A stretch of 64,000 nt of DNA from contig CAYTVG010000001.1 in the NCBI GenBank assembly GCA_964441755.1, forward strand, positions 557,365 through 621,364, written 5' to 3'. Position 1 is the first letter of the stretch, and each line of letters starts with the position of its first letter. Below, piece after piece: positions 16,406-23,872 of the stretch. The notes under the pieces are model-generated. The model worked only from the letters and a program-made list of their open reading frames with translations, searched no databases and was not told the origin of the DNA. Position numbers and translations under genes: made by a program. This stretch comes from JAUMBM01 sp964441755 (GTDB lineage Bacteria; Bacteroidota; Bacteroidia; Chitinophagales; Saprospiraceae).

Positions 16406-19400
16406 GTGGCACAGAACCGACAACACTATACGGACCTGTTTGAAGATGCGCTCCTCCGCCTCAACGCCGGGCAGCGCAGGGCTGTGGACCAGATCGACGG
16501 GCCTGTACTGGTTGTTGCCGGGCCGGGCACCGGCAAGACTCAGTTGCTGGCAGCGCGCATCGGGCGCATCTTACAGCTCACCGATGCACAGCCTGCCAAC
16601 ATCTTATGCCTCACTTTTTCGGATGCAGGCGTCATGGCCATGCGGCAGCGGCTGCTGTCGCTGATAGGGCCCGAAGCGCATCGGCTGCCGGTCTATACAT
16701 TCCATGCCTTCTGCAATCGGGTGGTGCAGGAAAATTTGCAGCTTTTCAACCGCACGGAGCTGCAGCCACTCAGCGAGCTTGAGCGGGTGGACATTATGCG
16801 CGAGCTGCTCGACGGCTGCAAGCCGGGCTCGCCCCTGCGTGCGGGCGTCCACAACAACTATTTTTACGAAAAGCACCTCGCCTCGCTTTTTGCGCTGATG
16901 AAGAGTGAAAACTGGACGCCGGACTATATCAGCGCGCAGATCGACCGCTACCTCGAAAGCCTGCCGGCGCGACCTGAGTTTGTATATCAGGTCAACAGCG
17001 GCCCCCACAAAAAGGGAGATCTTAAGCCGGCCCGCATCGACAGTGCCCACAAGGCGATGGAGCTGCTCCGCAGCGCTGCAGCCCTGCTGCCGGCTTATCA
17101 GGAAAAGCTGCGCCTGGCCAACCGCTATGATTATAACGACATGATTAGCTGGGTTATTCGCGCTTTTCAGTCGTACGAGTGGCTGCTGCGCAACTACCAG
17201 GAGCAGTTTCTCTACATCCTTTGCGACGAAGTTCAGGACACCAATGGCGCGCAGTACGAGATTCTGCGGCTGCTGACGGGCTATTGGGACAATCCCAACA
17301 TTTTTCTTGTAGGCGACGATGACCAGTCTGTATACGAATTTCAGGGTGCGCGGCTGCGCAACCTGACCGATTTTTACGCGCGCTATGAGGCGGTGCTGAC
17401 GACCGTGGTGCTCACCGACAACTACCGCTCGGGGCAGCCGCTGCTGGACGCTGCCGGCAGCCTGATCCGCCTGAATACGCGCCGCATCGGGCAGCAGTTG
17501 GCGCAGTTGGGCATTGAAAAAATGCTGACGGCCCGCAGGGCCGGCAGTGAAGATTTTGTGCTGCAGCTGCGGGCTTACCCTACGCGGCTGCAGGAGCTGT
17601 CGGCTTTGGCCGATACGCTGGCTGCGCGCCGCGCGGCAGGCGTGGAGTGGCACCGCATGGCCGTCATTTATGCTGTACACCGGCAGGCCGATGATTTGCA
17701 GCGGCTGCTTCGGCAATGCGGCATTCCCTACCGGGCGCGGCGCCCGGTCAACGTGCTGGAGGCTGTGGCCGTCCGGCAGTTGCGCGAGCTGCTGACCTAT
17801 GTAGCGCAGGAGGCGGCGCAGCCGGGCAGCGGGGAGGGCAGCCTTTTTAGGTTGCTGCATTTTCGCTGTCTGCAGCTGTTGCCGGCAGATCTGGCAGCGC
17901 TGGCGCTGCACAGAGCTGCTGCTGAAGAGGATTTGCCGCCCTGGCGGCAGTGGCTGCAGGCCGGGCAGTTGCCCGAAGGGCTGCAGCAGCCGGCAGCAGT
18001 GGCAGCCGTCGTTGCCTGGCTGGAGGAAATGATTGGCCTGGTCTTCGACCTGCCGCTGCCGCGGCTGGTGGAGCAGGCCATTAATCGGAGCGGGCTGCTG
18101 CGGCAGGCCGCTACAGGACCGGATGCGCACACGGCCTTGCTTTTGCTAAAAACAGTGACGGATCTTGCGTGGGAGGCAGCGGCCCGCCGGCCGGATCTGG
18201 GGCTGGGCGAGTGGCTGGACAGCCTCAGGCGCATGGAGGAAAACAATATACTGCTGCCGGCTGAGCTGGATGACTACCAGACGGGAGGTGTACAATTGCT
18301 GACAGCCCACAGTGCTAAGGGGCTCGAATTTGATACCGTCTGCCTGCTCGATACGACCGCTGCTTTTTGGGACCCCGGCAGCCGCGCTCGCAGCTTGCAG
18401 TTTTCACTGCCGGACACCATTACTTTTTCTGCTGAAGAGGATGCCCTTGAGGCGCGCCGCCGGCTTTTTTATGTGGCCATGACAAGAGCGGAGAATGCGC
18501 TTTTTATCTCTTATGCTACCCATGCTGATGATGGCAAACCTTTGGAGCGCAGCCAGTTTGTAGAGGAACTTGTCGCTGAGGCAGCGCTAGAACCGCTGGC
18601 TGTGTCGCTGCCGTCGGATGAACGGCAGCAGGCGCTCGTCAGGCTTTTACAGCCGACGGCGCCCGGCATGCTGCTGCCGCTGCCGCGGGAGGCGGTCAGC
18701 GCTCTGCTGGCAGGCTTCAGGCTGGGGCCGGCAACGCTCGAGCGCTACCTTAGCTGCCCGCTCGCCTTTTTTTACGAAACGGTACTCAGGGCGCCAAGGC
18801 TGCCCGGCAGCCCGGCGGCCTACGGCAGCGCGCTGCACGAGTCCTTGCAGTGGCTTTTTAACCAGATGATGGCCCACCCGGGCAAAATTTTTCCCACCGC
18901 CACGGAACTGGCTGCTCGCTTTGCGAGGGCGCTGCAGCGGCAGCGCGGCAGCATTCCGCTGAAGCAGTTCGACGAACTGCTGGCGGCAGGGTCAGCCCAG
19001 CTGCAGGCTTATTACCACCAAAAGCTGGAGCACTGGCCGCGGCAGGTGCGCACGGAGTGGCAGCTGCGGAATGTCGAACTGCGGGGGGTGCCGCTTACGG
19101 GCATCATTGATCGCTTCGACTGGCTGGAGGGCCAGGGCGGGCGGGTCGTCGATTATAAATCCGGTAAACGGCAGGAGCGGAAGCTGGCGCGGCCGTCTGC
19201 CCGCAATCCGCTGGGCGGCAGCTATTGGCGGCAGTTGACCTTCTACAAGCTGCTGGCCGATCAGTGGCTGCAGTTTTCGGGCCGCAGTGTCAGCAGTGGG
19301 GTGATCGCTTACCTGCAGCCCAACTGGAAAGGGGTGTTTGAGGAGGATGTGATCGAACTCAGCAGTGAAGATACCCACGCACTGGAGGAAATCCTGCTGA

Positions 19401-19543
19401 CTACCTACCGCCAAATCACCGAGGAACAGGCGTTTTTGGGCTGTGGACAGCCGCACTGCAGCTGGTGCAATTTTGTCAGCCTCGGGCAGGAGGTCGATGG
19501 GTTTTCTGATGAGGCAACAGCGGAACTCGACGATCCTTCCTGA
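16406..19543 (+). CDS. UvrD/PcrA-type helicase fused to a PD-(D/E)XK nuclease domain
   Basis: A 1045-residue protein with all UvrD-type motifs: Walker A VVAGPGTGKTQLL near residue 35, Ia CLTFSDAGVMAMRQR, II ILCDEVQDTN near 273, III VGDDDQSVYEFQGA, IV LTDNYRSGQPLL, V TAHSAKGLEFDTV near 635 and VI RRLFYVAMTRAENALFI near 690. The C-terminal 270 residues are a RecB/AddB-like nuclease with GSALHESL, GIIDRFDWL and VVDYKSGK. Four Cys, one in YLSCPLAFFY near 785 and three in GCGQPHCSWC near 1013, match the iron-sulfur staple of AddB-type nucleases. It likely unwinds and resects DNA in repair. It starts with GTG; a near-consensus box TATCTTTC lies at 16378. Confidence 0.9.
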   Translation: MAQNRQHYTDLFEDALLRLNAGQRRAVDQIDGPVLVVAGPGTGKTQLLAARIGRILQLTDAQPANILCLTFSDAGVMAMRQRLLSLIGPEAHRLPVYTFHAFCNRVVQENLQLFNRTELQPLSELERVDIMRELLDGCKPGSPLRAGVHNNYFYEKHLASLFALMKSENWTPDYISAQIDRYLESLPARPEFVYQVNSGPHKKGDLKPARIDSAHKAMELLRSAAALLPAYQEKLRLANRYDYNDMISWVIRAFQSYEWLLRNYQEQFLYILCDEVQDTNGAQYEILRLLTGYWDNPNIFLVGDDDQSVYEFQGARLRNLTDFYARYEAVLTTVVLTDNYRSGQPLLDAAGSLIRLNTRRIGQQLAQLGIEKMLTARRAGSEDFVLQLRAYPTRLQELSALADTLAARRAAGVEWHRMAVIYAVHRQADDLQRLLRQCGIPYRARRPVNVLEAVAVRQLRELLTYVAQEAAQPGSGEGSLFRLLHFRCLQLLPADLAALALHRAAAEEDLPPWRQWLQAGQLPEGLQQPAAVAAVVAWLEEMIGLVFDLPLPRLVEQAINRSGLLRQAATGPDAHTALLLLKTVTDLAWEAAARRPDLGLGEWLDSLRRMEENNILLPAELDDYQTGGVQLLTAHSAKGLEFDTVCLLDTTAAFWDPGSRARSLQFSLPDTITFSAEEDALEARRRLFYVAMTRAENALFISYATHADDGKPLERSQFVEELVAEAALEPLAVSLPSDERQQALVRLLQPTAPGMLLPLPREAVSALLAGFRLGPATLERYLSCPLAFFYETVLRAPRLPGSPAAYGSALHESLQWLFNQMMAHPGKIFPTATELAARFARALQRQRGSIPLKQFDELLAAGSAQLQAYYHQKLEHWPRQVRTEWQLRNVELRGVPLTGIIDRFDWLEGQGGRVVDYKSGKRQERKLARPSARNPLGGSYWRQLTFYKLLADQWLQFSGRSVSSGVIAYLQPNWKGVFEEDVIELSSEDTHALEEILLTTYRQITEEQAFLGCGQPHCSWCNFVSLGQEVDGFSDEATAELDDPS

Positions 19544-19743
19544 CGGCAGGCAGGCAGGCGCTTATTCAGTGTTTTTGGCCGGAGGCAAAGGGAGGGTGCC
19601 GGGTTTTGAAGGAGTGTCGTGGTGTTGTAAAGGGTTAAAGAGCCGTGTGGGGACTAATAAAAAAAGTCTCCGGATGGGCTAAATGCAATATTGTTGCATA
19701 AACTAAAACAAAATGGCCCGCTCGTGCATTTTTAAGAAAGCGT

Positions 19744-20160
19744 ATGCACAGAGAGCGACTTTATATCGTGCACGGCCAGGGGGCCATAGCAGCTTTTATA
19801 TTGCTGCTAGTCTATCTGGGAGGGCAGTACCTGCCTTCGCTGGGGCATGCATTTTTGCATACGCATGCCCACACGGTGCATACGGAGGCCGATGAGCAGG
19901 ACGCCTGCCACCGGACTATTTATCACCAGGATGCGGTCAATGGTTGTGACCATCCGTATCACTGGTTGCCCGCCGAAAATGAGTGCGAATGGCCGCAGCA
20001 TTCGCTGCCGCCTGCGATTGCACTGGCCAATTACTGGCAGCTGTTGCCCAGGCCGGTTTTTACCCTCCTCAACGCCAGGGAAGTGTCCTGCTGGACAGGG
20101 GGGTATTTTTTTTACTGTTTTTTGAGAGGTCCGCCAAGGTTGCCTGTGATGGTGGCTTAG
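19744..20160 (+). CDS. Small His-rich protein with N-terminal membrane segment
   Basis: A 138-residue protein of unknown family. A hydrophobic segment (GAIAAFILLLVYLGGQYLPS, residues 13-32) is followed by a His/Cys-rich stretch: HAFLHTHAHTVHTEAD, then DACHRTIYHQ and CDHPYHW. These look like metal ligands facing the periplasm. The gene is the first of a cluster with a lipoprotein and a ZnuD-like receptor, which supports a role in zinc (or another transition metal) handling; this is inference. The last 12 codons lie inside the first copy of an 83-bp tandem repeat, so the natural C-terminus may have been replaced. Confidence 0.65.
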   Translation: MHRERLYIVHGQGAIAAFILLLVYLGGQYLPSLGHAFLHTHAHTVHTEADEQDACHRTIYHQDAVNGCDHPYHWLPAENECEWPQHSLPPAIALANYWQLLPRPVFTLLNAREVSCWTGGYFFYCFLRGPPRLPVMVA

Positions 20161-20366
20161 GGAAAATGGCTGTGCTGCGCGGGTGCGCAGCTTGCAGCCG
20201 TGCTCTGAGAGGTCCACCAAGCTTGCCTGTGATGGTGGCTTAGGGAAAATGGCTGTGCTGCGCGGGTACGTAGCTTGCAGCCGTGCTCTGAGAGGTCCAC
20301 CAAGGTTGCCTGTGATGGTGGCTTAGGGAAAATGGCTGTGCTGCGCGGGTGCGTAGCCGGCAGCCG
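20124..20366. repeat. 83-bp tandem repeat, three copies
   Basis: Copies begin at 20124, 20207 and 20290, each 83 bp and differing by a few bases; the third fades out near 20366. Each contains two potential hairpins, CCACCA/TGGTGG and GCTGCGC-GGGT-GCGCAGC (perfect in copy 1, weakened in copies 2 and 3). The first copy includes the stop codon of the His-rich gene, so copies 2 and 3 are extra copies of that gene's 3' end. Confidence 0.9.
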
Positions 20367-20426
20367 GGTTTTATGTGCGTGAAAAGGCTCGCACAAACAT
20401 TCTTTTATTATTCAAAAAACAGTAAA

Positions 20427-20987
20427 ATGAAAAATATAATCAATCGCTCAGCAATGTTACTGCTGTTTATCAGTGTTTTGGCAATCAGTGCCTGCAAAGA
20501 TGATGCAGTGCCCAATGAGGAAGAACTTATCACCACCCTGCAGTATACGCTGACACCGGTAGGTGGCGGCAGCCCCGTCGTCTTTGTTTTTCGCGACACC
20601 GATGGTGATGGCGGCAACGCGCCCACCATTCAGGGCGGCAACCTGCAGGCAAATACCAGCTACACAGCAGAAGTGACCTTGCTGGATGAGTCGAAAAATC
20701 CTGCAGAAAACATCACGGAAGAAATCGAAGCCGAAAAAGAAACGCACCAGTTTTTCTTTAGCTCAACGGTAGCGGGTATGACCATCACCTACACAGACCA
20801 GGACGCAGGCGGCAATCCTGTAGGACTGAATACAACCGTAGCCACAGGTGCTGCCGGTAGCGGTAATCTCACGGTTATCCTGCGTCATGAGCCCAATAAG
20901 AGCGCGGCAGGTGTAAGAGAGGGGAATATCACCAATGCGGGTGGCGAAACGGATATCGAAGTTATCTTCCCGGTCACCGTACAATAG
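20427..20987 (+). CDS. Lipoprotein of the ZnuD-like receptor locus
   Basis: A 186-residue lipoprotein: MKNIINRSAMLLLFISVLA leads to the lipobox ISAC with Cys near residue 23, followed by KDD. The mature part is beta-rich (TTLQYTLTPVGGGSPVVFVF, then FRDTDGDGGNAPTIQGGN, NTSYTAEVTLLDESKNP, LTVILRHEPNKSA). No enzyme motif is present. Proteins of this look, with a conserved RDTDGDGG-like loop, sit next to TonB receptors in many Bacteroidota, and a surface or periplasmic partner of the receptor is likely. The ATG at 20427 directly precedes the signal peptide. Two large palindromes separate it from the receptor gene. Confidence 0.75.
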   Translation: MKNIINRSAMLLLFISVLAISACKDDAVPNEEELITTLQYTLTPVGGGSPVVFVFRDTDGDGGNAPTIQGGNLQANTSYTAEVTLLDESKNPAENITEEIEAEKETHQFFFSSTVAGMTITYTDQDAGGNPVGLNTTVATGAAGSGNLTVILRHEPNKSAAGVREGNITNAGGETDIEVIFPVTVQ

Positions 20988-21004
20988 GCAGCGAAAATGA
21001 ATAC

Positions 21005-21091
21005 TTGCTTTTTGATTTTTTGAAAAAAATCAAAAAGCAACTATTGATTCTGAACAGCTTTTGGCGGCAATTGCCGCCAAAAGCTGTTCAG
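21005..21091. repeat. Two palindromes between lipoprotein and receptor genes
   Basis: The first hairpin (21005-21040) has a 17-bp stem of the form TTGCTTTTTGATTTTTT with its complement. The second (21050-21091) is a 42-nt perfect palindrome with no loop. The first shares the core TTTGATTTTTT with palindromes at 27866-28070 and 33155-33188. They could reduce transcription into the receptor gene or act as REP-like elements. Confidence 0.8.
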
Positions 21092-21158
21092 TCAGTCAGT
21101 AAAATGCATTCTCAGCGGTTGCGGCTGCTGCTAAGCGTAAGCTATTCACAATAAAAAC

Positions 21159-23474
21159 ATGACAGATCGTATTGTAAAACTCTTGCTGGGCGCGCTGCTG
21201 CTGCCGCTGCTGGCAGCAACCCAGCAGCCGGCCTGTACTTTACAGCTTAGCGGACAGGTCATCGATACCTATACGGCCGAGCCGCTGCCGTATGCGAGTG
21301 TATGGGTCGAGGAGACAGGCGGCGGTGCCGAGACCGATGAGCAGGGGCGTTTTGTGATCCGGGGGCTATGCCGGGGTCCGTTGCACTTGCAGATTAGTCA
21401 CATCGGCTGTCATACCGAGCGGCTGTATTGGGTGCTGGAAAGAGATACCAGCCTGGTCGTGGAGTTGTCGCACAATGAGGCGATGCTGGAGGGGGTGGTG
21501 GTCACGGAAGAGCGCTTGCGCAACGCCGGTCAAAGCCAGTCGAGCCTCAGCCAGCAGCAGCTGGAGGCAGCGGCTGGTCGCACACTGGCAGATATTGCCA
21601 GCCGGCTGGCAGGCGTGAGTGTGCTGCGCAACGGCAGCGGCATTGCCAAGCCGGTTATCCACGGACTCAGTGGCAACCGCATTGCTATCCTCAACAACGG
21701 TCTGGTGCAGGCGGGGCAACAGTGGGGAGCGGATCATGCACCTGAAATTGACCCGTTTACCGCCGACAGGCTGACAGTGGTGCGGGGGGTAGATGCTATC
21801 CCTTATGGCGGTAACACCCTGGGCGGGGCTGTGCTGACCGAAGCTTCGCCCATCGCTGCCGACCCGCACTTGCATGGTTTTGCGCAGTATGTCGGAGAGA
21901 CGAACGGGCGTATGCAGACGGCCTCGGCCCGGCTTGAGAAGGGTGGCGGCTGGGCCGACTGGCGGGTGACGGGGACTTATAAATTTTCGGGCGACCGTCG
22001 GGCGCCAGACTATTTTCTGCGCAATACGGGCCTGCGCGAGCAGGCGCTGGCTGCGCAGCTCAACCGCCACAAGGGGCAGCGCTACCAGCAGCTCTACTAC
22101 AGTTTTTTCAACACCCGGCTGGGCATTTTGCGCGGAGCGCATATCGGCAACCTGACCGACCTGTCTGCGGCCATCGGCCGCGAGACGCCCTTTTTTACAG
22201 AACCTTCCTACAGCAGCCGGCTGGAGGCACCGCGACAGGCGGTGACGCACCACCTGCTCAAGTACAACTACAAGCATTACTACAGCGAGGGACGCTCTTT
22301 TCAACTGACCTATGGCGGTCAGCTCAATCACCGGCGTGAGTTCGATGTACGCCGCGGTGGCCGGTCGAATACGCCTGCGCTCAACCTCTTGTTGCAGGCA
22401 CACTTTCTGGATATGCACTGGCAGCAGGAGCGATCGACAGGCAGCAACTGGAAGGCAGGCTTGCAGCTTCGCTTTCAGGACAATCACAATCAGGCGGGTA
22501 CGGGCATATTGCCGCTGGTGCCTGATTATCAGTCGTATCAGCCTTCGGCCTACGGCTTGTTGCACGGTAGCAGGGGCAAACTTGCCTGGCAGGCAGGGGG
22601 GCGATATGATTTTTTTGCGCTGGATGCGCAGGTGGTATCTGCAGAGCTGCCGCGCCGGCTGGAGCGTTTCTACCACCGATTCCACAATTTCACGCTGGCC
22701 GGAGGGCTGGAGTATCCCTTGTTGAAAGGCTGGAATACCCGGCTGAATGTGGGGCTGGTGCAGCGGTCGCCGGAGGCCAATGAGCTGCACAGCAGAGGCT
22801 TGCACCAGGGCGTGGCAGGCATAGAAGAGGGCAATCCGTCGATGCGGCAGGAGCGCTCGGCCAAGGCCGTGTGGACGCATACGCTTAGCTTCCGCAAAAA
22901 GTGGCTGCTGGAGAGCAGCCTGTATTATCAATATATTGCAGACTATATTTTTCTCGAGCCGCAGGCGGAGCGGAGGCTTACGATACGGGGGGCTTTCCCG
23001 CTCTTTTTGTATAAGCAGACAGATGCGAGCCTGTCCGGACTCGATTTCAGCGGGCGATACCTGCCTTCGGATCAGTGGGAGTTTGAAGTCCGCTATGCCA
23101 TGGTCAGGGGGCGCGATCTGGGAGGGAGTCAGCCGCTATTTGGCATGCCCGCCGACAGGCTTTCGGCCGATGCTACCCACACTTTGGGCCAGTGGCGCAG
23201 CTTTAGCAACAACCGTATCTCAGTCAGTGCTACCTACGCTTTTGAGCAGACGCGCATTTTGCCCGCGCAGGACTTTCTGCCGCCGCCGCCGGGCTATTTT
23301 TTACTGTCGCTAAGCCTGGCAACAGATACGCGCATAGCCGGCCGCACCCTGCACATCTACCTCTTGGTCGACAATGCACTCAATGTGCGCTACCGCGATT
23401 TTCTCAACCGGCTTCGCTACTATGCCGATGAGCCGGGCCGCAACTTGCGGCTCAACCTTAAGTGGGAATTTTGA
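21159..23474 (+). CDS. TonB-dependent receptor, ZnuD-like
   Basis: A 771-residue outer-membrane receptor. After the signal peptide (about residues 1-22) comes a CarboxypepD-regulatory-like domain (QLSGQVIDTYTAEPLPYASV, residues 28-110), then the plug domain with GRTLADIASRLAGVSVLRNG and the stretch VIHGLSGNRIAILNNG, then QQWGADHAPEIDPF. That last combination is typical of the ZnuD zinc-receptor group. The barrel ends with LRLNLKWEF, a normal aromatic terminus. TonB-ExbBD energy would move the ligand to the periplasm. The His-rich first gene of the cluster agrees with zinc as substrate, but no zinc-responsive operator was identified. Confidence 0.88.
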   Translation: MTDRIVKLLLGALLLPLLAATQQPACTLQLSGQVIDTYTAEPLPYASVWVEETGGGAETDEQGRFVIRGLCRGPLHLQISHIGCHTERLYWVLERDTSLVVELSHNEAMLEGVVVTEERLRNAGQSQSSLSQQQLEAAAGRTLADIASRLAGVSVLRNGSGIAKPVIHGLSGNRIAILNNGLVQAGQQWGADHAPEIDPFTADRLTVVRGVDAIPYGGNTLGGAVLTEASPIAADPHLHGFAQYVGETNGRMQTASARLEKGGGWADWRVTGTYKFSGDRRAPDYFLRNTGLREQALAAQLNRHKGQRYQQLYYSFFNTRLGILRGAHIGNLTDLSAAIGRETPFFTEPSYSSRLEAPRQAVTHHLLKYNYKHYYSEGRSFQLTYGGQLNHRREFDVRRGGRSNTPALNLLLQAHFLDMHWQQERSTGSNWKAGLQLRFQDNHNQAGTGILPLVPDYQSYQPSAYGLLHGSRGKLAWQAGGRYDFFALDAQVVSAELPRRLERFYHRFHNFTLAGGLEYPLLKGWNTRLNVGLVQRSPEANELHSRGLHQGVAGIEEGNPSMRQERSAKAVWTHTLSFRKKWLLESSLYYQYIADYIFLEPQAERRLTIRGAFPLFLYKQTDASLSGLDFSGRYLPSDQWEFEVRYAMVRGRDLGGSQPLFGMPADRLSADATHTLGQWRSFSNNRISVSATYAFEQTRILPAQDFLPPPPGYFLLSLSLATDTRIAGRTLHIYLLVDNALNVRYRDFLNRLRYYADEPGRNLRLNLKWEF

Positions 23475-23499
23475 TGGTTAAAAGACTTGCCGCCGGCGT

Positions 23500-23802
23500 T
23501 TAAGGCTGCATGGCTTCCCAGGCCGTCATACCACCCGTCAGGTTTCTGACGTTTGAAAAACCGCGACCCAGCAGCAACTGCTGCACCATGCCGCTGCGAT
23601 TGCCGCTTCGGCAATAGACAATCACTTCTTTGTCGTGGTAATCTTCGAGCTCGTCGAGACGTGCCAGCACGAAGCCCATCGGGATGTGCAGCCCGCCAAT
23701 ATGCCCGGCCGCTCTTTCGGCATTTTCACGTACGTCGAGCAGCAGGAAATCCTGCTCACCCTGATCCATCCTTTGCTTGAGTTCCTGAACGGAGATATTC
23801 AT
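23500..23802 (-). CDS. Rhodanese-like domain protein
   Basis: A compact 100-residue single-domain rhodanese. It begins MNISVQELKQRMDQGEQDFL, has the substrate-entry motif LLDVRENAERAAGHI, and the active-site loop VYCRSGNRSGM with the sulfur-carrying Cys near residue 63. The end GGMTAWEAM is also typical. Such proteins carry persulfide sulfur between enzymes in the cytoplasm. The ATG at 23802 gives the standard length; longer frames add unrelated residues. It ends 25 bp from the convergent receptor gene. Confidence 0.92.
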   Translation of the reverse strand: MNISVQELKQRMDQGEQDFLLLDVRENAERAAGHIGGLHIPMGFVLARLDELEDYHDKEVIVYCRSGNRSGMVQQLLLGRGFSNVRNLTGGMTAWEAMQP

Positions 23803-23832
23803 AATATTATAATGGTGTAAGATTTTGAATAT

Positions 23833-23864
23833 GCGGGCTTTGCTGCCGCGGCAGCAAAGCCCGC
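23833..23864. terminator. 32-nt perfect palindrome after the T9SS cargo gene
   Basis: A perfect inverted repeat with 16-bp arms and no loop, 9 bp beyond the stop of the minus-strand gene ending at 23873. It likely stops that transcript; T-rich bases follow on the minus strand. Confidence 0.65.
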
Positions 23865-23872
23865 GTATTTTG

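Noticed and set aside
16604..18130. Long minus-strand frame opposite the helicase gene
   Set aside because: It lies fully inside the helicase gene, has no family motifs and is rich in Gln, Leu and Arg as expected from a GC-rich antisense frame.
21366..22931. Long minus-strand frame opposite the TonB receptor
   Set aside because: The receptor motifs on the plus strand are certain; the antisense frame has no domain features.
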